Part shown: positions 16,115-24,852 of the stretch, piece by piece
How the letters are laid out: each line of letters opens with the position of its first letter
Position numbering within the stretch: position 1 is the first letter of the stretch
DNA from: JBBIOU01 sp037443205
GTDB lineage: Bacteria > Bacteroidota > Bacteroidia > Flavobacteriales_D > UBA2798
Reading direction: 5' to 3'
Length of the DNA stretch: 64,000 nt
Assembly (NCBI GenBank): GCA_037443205.1
Contig: JBBIOU010000016.1
Location: 1 to 64,000, forward strand
Made by a program: the position numbers and the translations under genes
The notes under the pieces: model-generated
What the model saw: only the letters and a program-made list of their open reading frames with translations
The model's database searches: none
Told to the model about the DNA's origin: nothing

Positions 16115-19100
16115 CTAATAATTAACTATTATTCGTTGGTTATATATTCTGTCTGCGCTTGTTATCTGAAGCATATATACTCCTCTTTCGGCTTTTTCTA
16201 TAGTTATTTCCTTACGATTAATTGTGCCGTTTAATCTGCTGTTATAGATTAATTTGCCTTGCATATCAAAAATTTTAATATCTGCATTGGCAATATTATC
16301 AAGGTTGATAACAAAATTACCATTGTTTGGATTAGGCATCACATTAACCGATTGTCCATTAATTTCATTTACTCCAAGACACTCATCAACGGTTATTCTG
16401 ATGGTATCTCTGCCCACGCAGCCAAAAGCATCTGTTACCCCTACCGAGTAAGTATATAAACCTAAACCTTGCGAACCTAATACAACTATGGTTTGTGTAG
16501 TAGCTGCATTACTCCATGTATAAGAAGTAAATCCGGGTCCTGCATCAAGAGTAATGCTATTGTAAATACAAATTGTAGTATCAGGACCAAGATTAACCGT
16601 AGGATTAGATCCTAAAGTAATTAAAATAGTATCTGCAGCTTCACATCCATCGGCATTAGTAACAGTAACACTGTATGTTCCGGCTGTTGATGCTGTAATA
16701 GTTTGTGTAGTATCTCCTGTGATCCAATTATAGCTGGTATAACCGCTACCTGCATCTAATACCAACGAACCTCCGTTACATACAACGGTATCATTACCTA
16801 AGTTAACCGGTGCAGGTAACTGACCAAATGAAACATTAATGTCATAAGTGGCCGTACATCCGTTTACCGGTTCAGTAATTTCAACTGAGTAGTTACCATT
16901 AGCAGTAACGTTTAATGTTTGATTGGTTGTACTATCACTCCACAAATAGGTAGAACCTGCATTACCTGCATCAAGGGTTATTGATGTAATTCCGCATAAC
17001 AAAGTATCAGCGCCTAAATTATCAACAGGTGCAGGGTTTACAGTAACAACAACCGATGCGTTAGAGGAACATCCGCTAATGGTATCAAGTATTGTTACCT
17101 GATAAGTTTCTGTACTTGTGGGATAAGCCATAGGGTTAGAAATATTGTCAAAATTCAACGTGGATGAAGGTGTCCATACAAAACTGAATTGGTCCTGACC
17201 ACCGGTGATGGAAACGTTATAGTCTTCATATTCACCAAAACCGGTATGGCCACAAGCTTCTGTAGCAAGTACCTGCGAACTGAACCTACATGCCACTCTC
17301 ATTCTGGTAATACCATTATATGCCGTGTTGGGTATGGTAATACTGGTTGTTACTGTAGTAGTAGTAGCAGTAGTGGTGTTATATACGCTTTCAGCAGCTT
17401 CGAACACACCATTGTGATTAAAGTCTATCCACACTCTGAATTGTTGACTCCAGCTTGTGGTAGGTGTTAAAGACAAGGTGTATAAAGTTGTATTATCAGC
17501 AACTACGTTTGCGGTTAATGCATTATAATAAGTATAATCAGTAGGAGCATCACCTGAATTTAAATTCGAAATATCTGCAAATACAACTCCGTCAATAAAA
17601 TCTCCTGTTGCTCCGGTTATGCCAACGGTTGGAGTACAATATGCGGTTCCGGCAAACGCGTTGGCTTGCAACTGTGTGGTATCTCCTTCGCAAATAACAG
17701 CCGGTGTAGCTGTGGGTGTAGCAACTGGCGTATTAAATACGTTGATATTAATTGTTGCATTGCCTTGACAGCCATTTACATCAGTACCAACTACAGTATA
17801 CAAGGTAGTAGATGTAGGCGATGCATCTACCATATCTCCACTGGTAGCCGATAATCCTGTGGCAGGAGACCAGCTATAAGTGAGTGCACCTGTGGCAGTT
17901 AATGTTACAGGGGTGCCCGGATTACAATAATTTGTATCGGTAGATGTAACTGCTACAGTTGGATTAGCATTTACAGTTAAAACAATACTATCAGACAGTA
18001 TTGTACTGCAATTGTCGTTTAATGTAACATAATATGTGCCTGTTCCTAGCGGTGTAATAGCTGTTATTAAAGGATTAGCATCGGTAGAAGTAAATCCATT
18101 AGGCCCTGTCCATGAATAACTGTATGGTTGTCCTCCACCGGTAACCGTAGTTTGTAAAGTAATGTTTGTGCCTTCACATACGGTATCTGCAGGCGTCACT
18201 GAGGTGCTTAAGTTTAGTGGATCTACATTAATTGTAATGTTAGCCGGTGTAGATGTACATGAACCGCTCATAGCCGTAACCGTATATGTGGTGGTAGCTG
18301 TAACAGCCTCTGCTAATGGGTTAGCAATATTTGTAGCATTTAAAAATGTTGCCGGAGTCCATGTATAGGTAACCGGATTTGAAATTGGAAACAACGAGTA
18401 CATGGTACCGGCAGCCGGTTGACCGGTGTTATTGTTGTTTGGTACAGAATTGCTTGTAGTGTTAGAAGAAATGGTTATGCTTTGGTAATGAACCGGAGCG
18501 GTACTTAGCCCTGTTGCACCTACTGATGCACTCATGGTGGCAGTATTCATGTTGCCATATCTGAACTCTATTAATCCGTTGCTCTCATAAAGCCAAGCCT
18601 GGAAAGTAGAGTTAGCCGGTCCTGATAAATTTCTAGGTATTGTAACAAACCATTGTACAATTAGTATTCTGTTTGGTGCTGTACCAATAACTTCATAAAC
18701 AACATTACCCGTAGAACCCGTAGCCAAATCATCCCAGTATGGATATATTTTAGGGATATTTACTGTACTAATTACCGAGTTGGTAAACTGATTAGTTGCA
18801 GCGGTTCCTCCTAAACGTATCCAACCATCCGGGGATACTGAAAATTGGGTGTAATCGGCATTTTCAAATTTAAATGTAAAGCCTATGTTTTGCACCGAAG
18901 ACGGTGTATCATCAACATTACTGTTTACTGCCGTTGTAGGAGCAGTAAATGTATGCAATGTTGCACCTGTACTATTAGAAAACTGATAGTTATCTACTGT
19001 TGTGGTCTGTATAGAATAAGCATTTGCTTGTAATTGTGATGTATCACCTGAGCAAAGATTTTGCGGAGTAGCTGTAACACCGGTTATTACCGGGTTATTA

Positions 19101-21841
19101 ATTACAGTGATAGTTGAAACAGCAGTATTTACACATCCATTAACATCTGTACCTGTAACAGTGTAATTAGTAGTTGTTGTAGGACTTGCATCAACTGTGC
19201 TGCCGGTAGTAGCAGATAAACCGGTGGCTGGCGACCATGAATAGGTTGATGCTCCTGTAGCAGTAAGTGTAATAGGCGTGCTTGGGTTACAATAGGTAGC
19301 CGAAGTTGGGTTAACCGCTACAACAGGTAATGGGTTAACAACCACGGTTACTTCATTTGATAAAGCAGTTAAGGAAGCCGGGGTACAAGTAACTTGTAAA
19401 ACATAGTAGTATGTTCCGGGACTAAGTGGTGCTGTAATGTAAGAAGTTGTATTAGCTCCTGAGCCACCTGTTACATTTGTATATGGCCCCCCCGAGGTTG
19501 TTGAAAACATCCATTGGTACGATATTCCTACATCCGATGTAGCACCTACAGAAGTCAAGGTAACTGTTTGTCCTTCGCATACTGTATAGGTTGACGGATT
19601 AATTGTTCCGCCATTTGCCGAAGTACAAACACTTAGCATATATTCATCTGCTCCGATATCAGGGGTACTCATGCTTCTGGTTTCACCGTCAATATCGGTA
19701 CTAACCCAGGTAATTCCGGTCATTGTACCTGCATTATGTGTACCTAGTGCTGATGCATGTAAATCAAAATTGCTAACAAATAGCGGATCGGTTGTTACTG
19801 AATTAGCATCGTTTGATGTGGCGGTTTGCCAGTCAGCAAGAGTAGCTCTGTCGGTAGTATTTCCTAATCCAACAAAACCATTGGTAGTATTTGCAATATA
19901 TAAGTCATTATAATCTGATACCGAGCCTGTATTACCTATTAATGTAGCCGAAGTAGATACCCAGGTATAGTGTTTAGACACCCCCGATTGTGCGCCTGTA
20001 AAATTGGCAAAAATATTATTTCTGATGTCCATTATCGGACCTGAAGTAGTACCTATTTCGAAACAAGTTGATGATAAATTAGGACTGCCTGAACCATCTA
20101 TTCTTACTGAGTTAAATTGAACGTTATGCCTTGATGTAGCAGCACCACCGGTAAGTATATTAATTCCTCTCAGGGTTCTGGTTGCAACAGCAGTACCGGT
20201 GTAATTTGAAAGAATTTCCGATACAAAATTATTAAATATTCTACTTTCGTTGGTGCCTGTAGCACTGAGTGATGCTTTTATTCCCGAAACCACAGATGCC
20301 GCAGAAGTTGTACTTAAATTTCTTAGTACCAACACTCTGTTGTTGCTTATAGTAGAAACGCCTTGCCCTAATTCCAGAAAAATACCATCTACAATAGCTC
20401 CTGAAGCTGAAACGTTTCTGATTAAGTTGTTATTAATTGTAACACTATTTTGATTTTGCGCTCTTATACCCCAGGTTTGTAATGTTCCGCCTCCAATATC
20501 GTTCATCATTGCAGAACCTATAGTAGAATTTGCAATTTGACAGTTTAAATCAGGATAAGTAGCATTACCCAAAAGGTATATACCTGCATAAGCATTTTCT
20601 ATTACTATGTTTGTATATGTATTGTTTGCGTTAGAACCCGAAATATTAGTTGGAATAAATCCTCCAGCAGTAGTTGAAGCCGTTTGCAAGATGCCTCGGC
20701 TCGCAGTATTAGTTCTGTTTAAAATTATTGTGCTGTTAGTAACGGTATTATTTTGCGCGCCATTGGTAGCACTTGCATTTTTAATCAAAAAACCATATTC
20801 TATTTGTGTAGTAGTAGTAACATTGGCAGGGTTATCATTAATATCTATGCCGTTAAAAGTAATGTAATCTCCTCCATTAATTGTTATGGCCGCATCAATA
20901 GTCCCCACACCATTAGTGGCGAGTATTATTGGATTAGCAGCTGTTCCGCTTTTTTGAAAGGTAATGGTATTTGCAGGAGTACCGGTTGCATTAATAATTT
21001 TAGGTGTTTCCGTAAAGGTTTGTCCTGACATTACATTAAATGTAATAGGATTATTTATTCCGGCACATGATGCTGCCACAACATTCAACCAAGCAATAGC
21101 ATCGTTAAAATTGTTAAAGTTAGTTCCTCCGGTAGCCATGGTGTTATCTATTGTAAACACAGATAGGGTGGGTGAAGGCGATATTGAAGATGAAACCAAA
21201 GATATATTATCAACCGCTGCCGGTGGTTGTGTACCAACAGTGGCATCGCTTTTCCATGAAAAAATCAAACGCATGGTAGATGGATTAGAACAATTTCCTA
21301 CCAATGCAGCGGGAATAATTACAGTTATTGTTTGTACACCGGTTCCCAACATTGTATAGTTTCCTAATACGGTTGATCCGGGAACAATAGGTCCTGTACC
21401 ACTACCCGGATAAGTAGTTGCAGCCGTTGGAGTAACTGTAGTGGGAGCTAAAGAAACCTGCAGCATGTCCCAGTTATTTTCACCGTTTACAATTACCTGA
21501 AATTGCAAAACAATAAAATCTTCACCTGCGGGAAATGTAACATCTCTGTAAAAATGTACCTGATTGCCCTGTGCTGTAGAATATAAATGCGTTGCACCCG
21601 CAATATCGCTGGAAATGTATGCAGAGTTACCCGTACCAAAAGCTGTTGGTACATTTCCTACCCACCAGGCATTATAAGGAGTGGTAGTTGTATTAACAAC
21701 AGTCCAACCATTTGCCGCAAAGGTAGTACCCAACTCAAAGCCTCCCTCAGCGGTTGGGTTAATAATTGTAGTTTGTGCTCTTAACTGGTTTATTCCGAAA
21801 AACAAGGAAATAACCAGAAACAAGAAGTAATTATTTTTCAT
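16115..21841 (-). CDS. Giant T9SS-secreted adhesin-like protein (1908 aa)
   Basis: A signal peptide (1-22) precedes a jelly-roll-like N-terminal domain (about 24-215) with WDMLQVSLAPT. A parallel beta-helix-like region follows (about 230-740; repeated NNTVTNSTI, ISNNRVLVLRN). After it comes a chain of Ig-like/PKD-like modules with the repeated VCEGQ start and SPTTTTNYTVTGTDVNGC end. A GEVED domain lies at about 1420-1550 (VWIDFNHNGVFE, EYEDYNV). The last 77 residues form a T9SS type A sorting domain (MPNPNNGNFVINL ... GVYMLQI..). It should be exported through SprA and attached to or released from the cell surface. The binding target is unknown. A strong terminator and its own promoter make it monocistronic. 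Confidence 0.92.
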   Translation of the reverse strand: MKNNYFLFLVISLFFGINQLRAQTTIINPTAEGGFELGTTFAANGWTVVNTTTTPYNAWWVGNVPTAFGTGNSAYISSDIAGATHLYSTAQGNQVHFYRDVTFPAGEDFIVLQFQVIVNGENNWDMLQVSLAPTTVTPTAATTYPGSGTGPIVPGSTVLGNYTMLGTGVQTITVIIPAALVGNCSNPSTMRLIFSWKSDATVGTQPPAAVDNISLVSSSISPSPTLSVFTIDNTMATGGTNFNNFNDAIAWLNVVAASCAGINNPITFNVMSGQTFTETPKIINATGTPANTITFQKSGTAANPIILATNGVGTIDAAITINGGDYITFNGIDINDNPANVTTTTQIEYGFLIKNASATNGAQNNTVTNSTIILNRTNTASRGILQTASTTAGGFIPTNISGSNANNTYTNIVIENAYAGIYLLGNATYPDLNCQIANSTIGSAMMNDIGGGTLQTWGIRAQNQNSVTINNNLIRNVSASGAIVDGIFLELGQGVSTISNNRVLVLRNLSTTSAASVVSGIKASLSATGTNESRIFNNFVSEILSNYTGTAVATRTLRGINILTGGAATSRHNVQFNSVRIDGSGSPNLSSTCFEIGTTSGPIMDIRNNIFANFTGAQSGVSKHYTWVSTSATLIGNTGSVSDYNDLYIANTTNGFVGLGNTTDRATLADWQTATSNDANSVTTDPLFVSNFDLHASALGTHNAGTMTGITWVSTDIDGETRSMSTPDIGADEYMLSVCTSANGGTINPSTYTVCEGQTVTLTSVGATSDVGISYQWMFSTTSGGPYTNVTGGSGANTTSYITAPLSPGTYYYVLQVTCTPASLTALSNEVTVVVNPLPVVAVNPTSATYCNPSTPITLTATGASTYSWSPATGLSATTGSTVDASPTTTTNYTVTGTDVNGCVNTAVSTITVINNPVITGVTATPQNLCSGDTSQLQANAYSIQTTTVDNYQFSNSTGATLHTFTAPTTAVNSNVDDTPSSVQNIGFTFKFENADYTQFSVSPDGWIRLGGTAATNQFTNSVISTVNIPKIYPYWDDLATGSTGNVVYEVIGTAPNRILIVQWFVTIPRNLSGPANSTFQAWLYESNGLIEFRYGNMNTATMSASVGATGLSTAPVHYQSITISSNTTSNSVPNNNNTGQPAAGTMYSLFPISNPVTYTWTPATFLNATNIANPLAEAVTATTTYTVTAMSGSCTSTPANITINVDPLNLSTSVTPADTVCEGTNITLQTTVTGGGQPYSYSWTGPNGFTSTDANPLITAITPLGTGTYYVTLNDNCSTILSDSIVLTVNANPTVAVTSTDTNYCNPGTPVTLTATGALTYSWSPATGLSATSGDMVDASPTSTTLYTVVGTDVNGCQGNATININVFNTPVATPTATPAVICEGDTTQLQANAFAGTAYCTPTVGITGATGDFIDGVVFADISNLNSGDAPTDYTYYNALTANVVADNTTLYTLSLTPTTSWSQQFRVWIDFNHNGVFEAAESVYNTTTATTTTVTTSITIPNTAYNGITRMRVACRFSSQVLATEACGHTGFGEYEDYNVSITGGQDQFSFVWTPSSTLNFDNISNPMAYPTSTETYQVTILDTISGCSSNASVVVTVNPAPVDNLGADTLLCGITSITLDAGNAGSTYLWSDSTTNQTLNVTANGNYSVEITEPVNGCTATYDINVSFGQLPAPVNLGNDTVVCNGGSLVLDAGSGYTSYNWITGDTTQTITASTAGTYSVTVTNADGCEAADTILITLGSNPTVNLGPDTTICIYNSITLDAGPGFTSYTWSNAATTQTIVVLGSQGLGLYTYSVGVTDAFGCVGRDTIRITVDECLGVNEINGQSVNVMPNPNNGNFVINLDNIANADIKIFDMQGKLIYNSRLNGTINRKEITIEKAERGVYMLQITSADRIYNQRIIVNY

Positions 21842-21858
21842 GTTATTAAATTTATTTG

Positions 21859-21866
21859 CAAAAATA
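21859..21866 (-). promoter_or_regulatory. -7 promoter element (TATTTTTG) for the giant T9SS gene
   Basis: TATTTTTG matches TAnnTTTG 17 nt upstream of the ATG at 21841. The divergent SDR gene begins 152 bp away with no equally good element. Confidence 0.55.
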
Positions 21867-22017
21867 GCCTATAATGAGCTAAATTTAATTACAATGTTAA
21901 TAAATAATGAGGGGGCGGCCCTTAAAATTAGATAAAAGGTAAAATATCAATGATTAAATGATATTTCCTTAACAATGACATATATTCTATAATTTAGCAA
22001 AAAATATTAGGTATAAT

Positions 22018-22803
22018 ATGTCTGATTTAGTTGGAAAAAAAGCCATAGTATGCGGTAGTACTGAAGGTATAGGCAAAGCAACTGCTAAAAAACTGGCCGA
22101 TAAAGGAGCTTCGGTTATATTGATAGCTCGCAATGAACAGAAACTTATTAACACTTTACCTGAATTAAACAAAAATTTCGGGCAAAAACATCAATATATT
22201 GTGGCAGATTTCAATTTTCCATACGAATTACAAGTGCGTGTAGAAGAATTTTTATCAGAAAACGAAAACATCAATATATTAATCAATAATACCGGAGGAC
22301 CTCCGGGCGGAAGTATTCATCAAGCTAAAACAGATGAATTTATCCATGCTTTTAATGCCCACCTGATTTGTAATCATGTATTAGTAAAAGCCTGTTTAGA
22401 GGGCATGAAACTAAGCGGATATGGTCGCATCATTAATATTATATCAACATCTGTTAAACAACCCTTGCCCAACCTTGGTGTATCTAATACCGTCAGAGGT
22501 GCTGTTGCATCTTGGGCAAAAACTATGGCAAATGAGCTGGGTAAATATGGTATAACAGTAAACAATGTTTTACCCGGAGCTACTGCTACAAATCGCTTAG
22601 AAAGTATCATTAATAATAAAGCACAAAAATTAAATATCAGTCCAAAACAAGCAACTGAAGAAATGCTTCATGAAATACCACTGCAACGTTTTGCAAAACC
22701 CGAAGAAATCGCTGCTGCAGTGGCATTTTTAGCTTCGCCTGATGCCGCCTATATTAACGGCATAAATTTACCCGTTGATGGCGGTAGAACAAGTTGTCTG
22801 TAA
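22018..22803 (+). CDS. SDR-family oxidoreductase, atypical active site
   Basis: The 261-residue Rossmann protein has the NAD(P)-binding start GSTEGIGKA and the NNTGGPPGG structural motif of classical SDRs, and ends with PVDGGRTSCL. The catalytic YxxxK is replaced: the equivalent segment is NLGVSNTVRGAVASWAKT, with Ser-Asn..Arg in place of Tyr..Lys. This is typical of a divergent group annotated as 3-oxoacyl-ACP-reductase-like, so it is a subfamily trait rather than a lesion. The substrate is unknown. The neighbours give no pathway hint. Confidence 0.85.
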   Translation: MSDLVGKKAIVCGSTEGIGKATAKKLADKGASVILIARNEQKLINTLPELNKNFGQKHQYIVADFNFPYELQVRVEEFLSENENINILINNTGGPPGGSIHQAKTDEFIHAFNAHLICNHVLVKACLEGMKLSGYGRIINIISTSVKQPLPNLGVSNTVRGAVASWAKTMANELGKYGITVNNVLPGATATNRLESIINNKAQKLNISPKQATEEMLHEIPLQRFAKPEEIAAAVAFLASPDAAYINGINLPVDGGRTSCL

Positions 22804-22953
22804 GTTGCATTGATGATTTTTATCCTTTAATCTACCTGATAATTACTCTTGATAATCTCTAGAGTGAATTACAAATAAAACCAAATAATTTGTGTACACA
22901 AAAAACCTGATTTATCCGACATAATTTTTTTACTTTTACCCAAAATATTTTTT

Positions 22954-24357
22954 ATGAGTAACTTTGATGTAATTGTTATCGGCTCCGGTCCGGGTGGATA
23001 TGTATGTGCTATAAGATGTGCACAATTAGGTATGAAAACTGCCTTAATTGAAAAGTATAATACCCTTGGCGGAACTTGCTTAAATGTTGGCTGTATTCCT
23101 TCAAAAGCATTATTAGATTCTTCTGAACACTATTATAATGCCACTCATACTTTTGCAGAACATGGAATTGATGTAAAAAACATAAAAGTTAATTTGGAGC
23201 AGATGATTAAACGCAAGGCAGAAGTAGTAAAACAAACCTGCGATGGTATTAACTATTTAATGAAAAAAAATAAAGTAACCGTGTATAACGGTTTTGGTTC
23301 TTTTGTTGATAAGAATACTATTAGTATTACTAAAGCAGATGGAAGTAAAGAACAAATACAAGGTAAAAAAATAGTAATTGCTACAGGTTCAAAACCAAGC
23401 ACCTTACCCGGAATAGAAATAGATAAAAAGCGCATTATTACCTCAACCGAAGCATTAGAATTAAAAGAAGTTCCTAATCATTTAATCATTATTGGTGGTG
23501 GCGTAATTGGTCTTGAATTAGGTTCAGTATATGCGCGTTTAGGATCAAAAGTTTCTGTTATTGAATATACCGGAGGAATTATCAGCACTATGGATAGTAC
23601 CATGGGTAAAGAATTACAAAAGGTATTGAAAAAATTAGGATTTGAGTTTTATTTCAACCATAAAGTTCAAAGTGCAAAAACAAAAGGTAAAGAAGTTACA
23701 GTAGTAGCAGAAAATAACAAAGGCGAAAAAGTAGAATTTAAAGGTGATTATTGCTTGGTTTCTGTTGGCCGCAGGCCATATACCGAAAATTTAGGATTAG
23801 ATAAAGCTGGCGTTAAACTTGATGAAAGAGGAAGAATAGATGTTAACGAACATCTAGAAACTAACGTAGCCGGCATTTATGCAATTGGAGATGTAATAAA
23901 AGGCCCTATGCTTGCTCACAAAGCGGAAGAAGAAGGTGTATTTGTAGCAGAATACATGGCAGGACAAAAACCACACATCAATTATTTATTAATACCCGGA
24001 GTTGTTTATACATGGCCTGAAGTAGCAAGTGTTGGTTATACCGAAGAACAACTAAAAGAAAAAGGTATAAAATACAAAGTTGGTTCATTTCCTTTTAAAG
24101 CAAGCGGAAGAGCACGTGCAAGTATGGATACAGACGGATTAATTAAAGTATTAGCCGATGCTGAAACAGATGAAATTTTAGGCGTACACATGATTGGTCC
24201 ACGCGCTGCAGATATGATTATGGAAGCAGCAGTTGCCATGGAATTCCGAGCAAGTGCAGAAGACATAGCACGTATTTGTCATGCACATCCTACATTCTCT
24301 GAATCGTTTAAAGAAGCCGCTTTAGACGCAACAGAAAAAAGGGCATTACATATCTAG
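22954..24357 (+). CDS. lpdA: Dihydrolipoyl dehydrogenase (E3)
   Basis: This FAD flavoenzyme reoxidises dihydrolipoamide in the pyruvate, 2-oxoglutarate and branched-chain dehydrogenase complexes and the glycine cleavage system. Signatures are GSGPGGYVCA (FAD), GGTCLNVGCIPSK (redox disulphide), GGGVIGLELGSVYARLG (NAD) and HAHPTFSE (catalytic His-Glu, C-terminal). The 467-residue length is standard. A TACTTTTA sequence at about 22929 is a near-consensus -7 element. No E1/E2 genes are adjacent, so the E3 is probably shared. Confidence 0.96.
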   Translation: MSNFDVIVIGSGPGGYVCAIRCAQLGMKTALIEKYNTLGGTCLNVGCIPSKALLDSSEHYYNATHTFAEHGIDVKNIKVNLEQMIKRKAEVVKQTCDGINYLMKKNKVTVYNGFGSFVDKNTISITKADGSKEQIQGKKIVIATGSKPSTLPGIEIDKKRIITSTEALELKEVPNHLIIIGGGVIGLELGSVYARLGSKVSVIEYTGGIISTMDSTMGKELQKVLKKLGFEFYFNHKVQSAKTKGKEVTVVAENNKGEKVEFKGDYCLVSVGRRPYTENLGLDKAGVKLDERGRIDVNEHLETNVAGIYAIGDVIKGPMLAHKAEEEGVFVAEYMAGQKPHINYLLIPGVVYTWPEVASVGYTEEQLKEKGIKYKVGSFPFKASGRARASMDTDGLIKVLADAETDEILGVHMIGPRAADMIMEAAVAMEFRASAEDIARICHAHPTFSESFKEAALDATEKRALHI

Positions 24358-24374
24358 TTAATTAGTTAATCTTC

Positions 24375-24409
24375 ATTAGTTATTAGTTATTAGTTACTGG
24401 TTATTGGTT
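24375..24409. repeat. Left heptamer array (ATTAGTT/ATTGGTT)
   Basis: Five head-to-tail 7-bp units: ATTAGTT three times, ACTGGTT, ATTGGTT. Another ATTAGTT stands at 24361-24367. The two inner units are the exact reverse complement of units in the right array (24798-24846), so the arrays form an inverted pair around the four-helix-bundle gene. Confidence 0.85.
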
Positions 24410-24431
24410 ATTTGTAAATAGTTATAATTAA

Positions 24432-24806
24432 ATGGTAATTAATTCAATTGAAGAATTAGATGTTTGGCAGCAAACTAGGGAGTTAAGAAAAGAAATTTCA
24501 ATTCTTGCAAAGAAATTGCCTGAGGCTGAAAAATATAATCTTGCCAATCAGATAATACGTTCTTCAAGATCTGTTACAGCAAATATTGCAGAAGGATTTG
24601 GAAGGTATCACTTTCAGGAAAATGTACAGTTTTGCAGACAAGCCAGAGGCTCTTTGGTTGAAACATTAGATCATCTTTATTGTTGTTTAGATGAAAACTA
24701 TATTGATACTGAAAAATTTGAAAAAATAAAATTCAAAATTGAAACATGTTTAAAAAAGCTTAATGCCTACATTAAATATCTTAAGACTGCAAAAAATAAC
24801 CAATAA
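24432..24806 (+). CDS. Four-helix-bundle protein (23S rRNA intervening-sequence family)
   Basis: The 124-residue protein is all helical and shows the family signature: LDVWQQTRELRKEI near the N-terminus, LANQIIRSSRSVTANIAEGFGR in the middle and a C-terminal helix (KLNAYIKYLK). The family is named after ORFs in 23S rRNA intervening sequences and includes the Avd accessory protein of diversity-generating retroelements; its members form basic pentameric bundles that can bind nucleic acid. No reverse transcriptase or variable repeat is present here. The last codons (KNNQ, stop) are read from the flanking AACCAAT repeat, so gene and repeat are physically one unit. The role is unknown. Confidence 0.9.
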   Translation: MVINSIEELDVWQQTRELRKEISILAKKLPEAEKYNLANQIIRSSRSVTANIAEGFGRYHFQENVQFCRQARGSLVETLDHLYCCLDENYIDTEKFEKIKFKIETCLKKLNAYIKYLKTAKNNQ

Positions 24807-24846
24807 CCAATAACCAATAACCAATAACCAGTAACCAATAACCAAT
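24798..24846. repeat. Right heptamer array (AACCAAT)
   Basis: Seven head-to-tail 7-bp units, six AACCAAT and one AACCAGT, followed by a degenerate AGCCCAT. They are the reverse complement of the ATTGGTT/ACTGGTT units on the left of the gene. The array begins inside the last codons of the four-helix-bundle gene and ends 6 bp before the hemH start codon. Confidence 0.9.
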
Positions 24847-24852
24847 AGCCCA

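Noticed and set aside
24375..24846. CRISPR-like array
   Set aside because: Units of 7 bp without spacers, arranged as an inverted pair; not a CRISPR.
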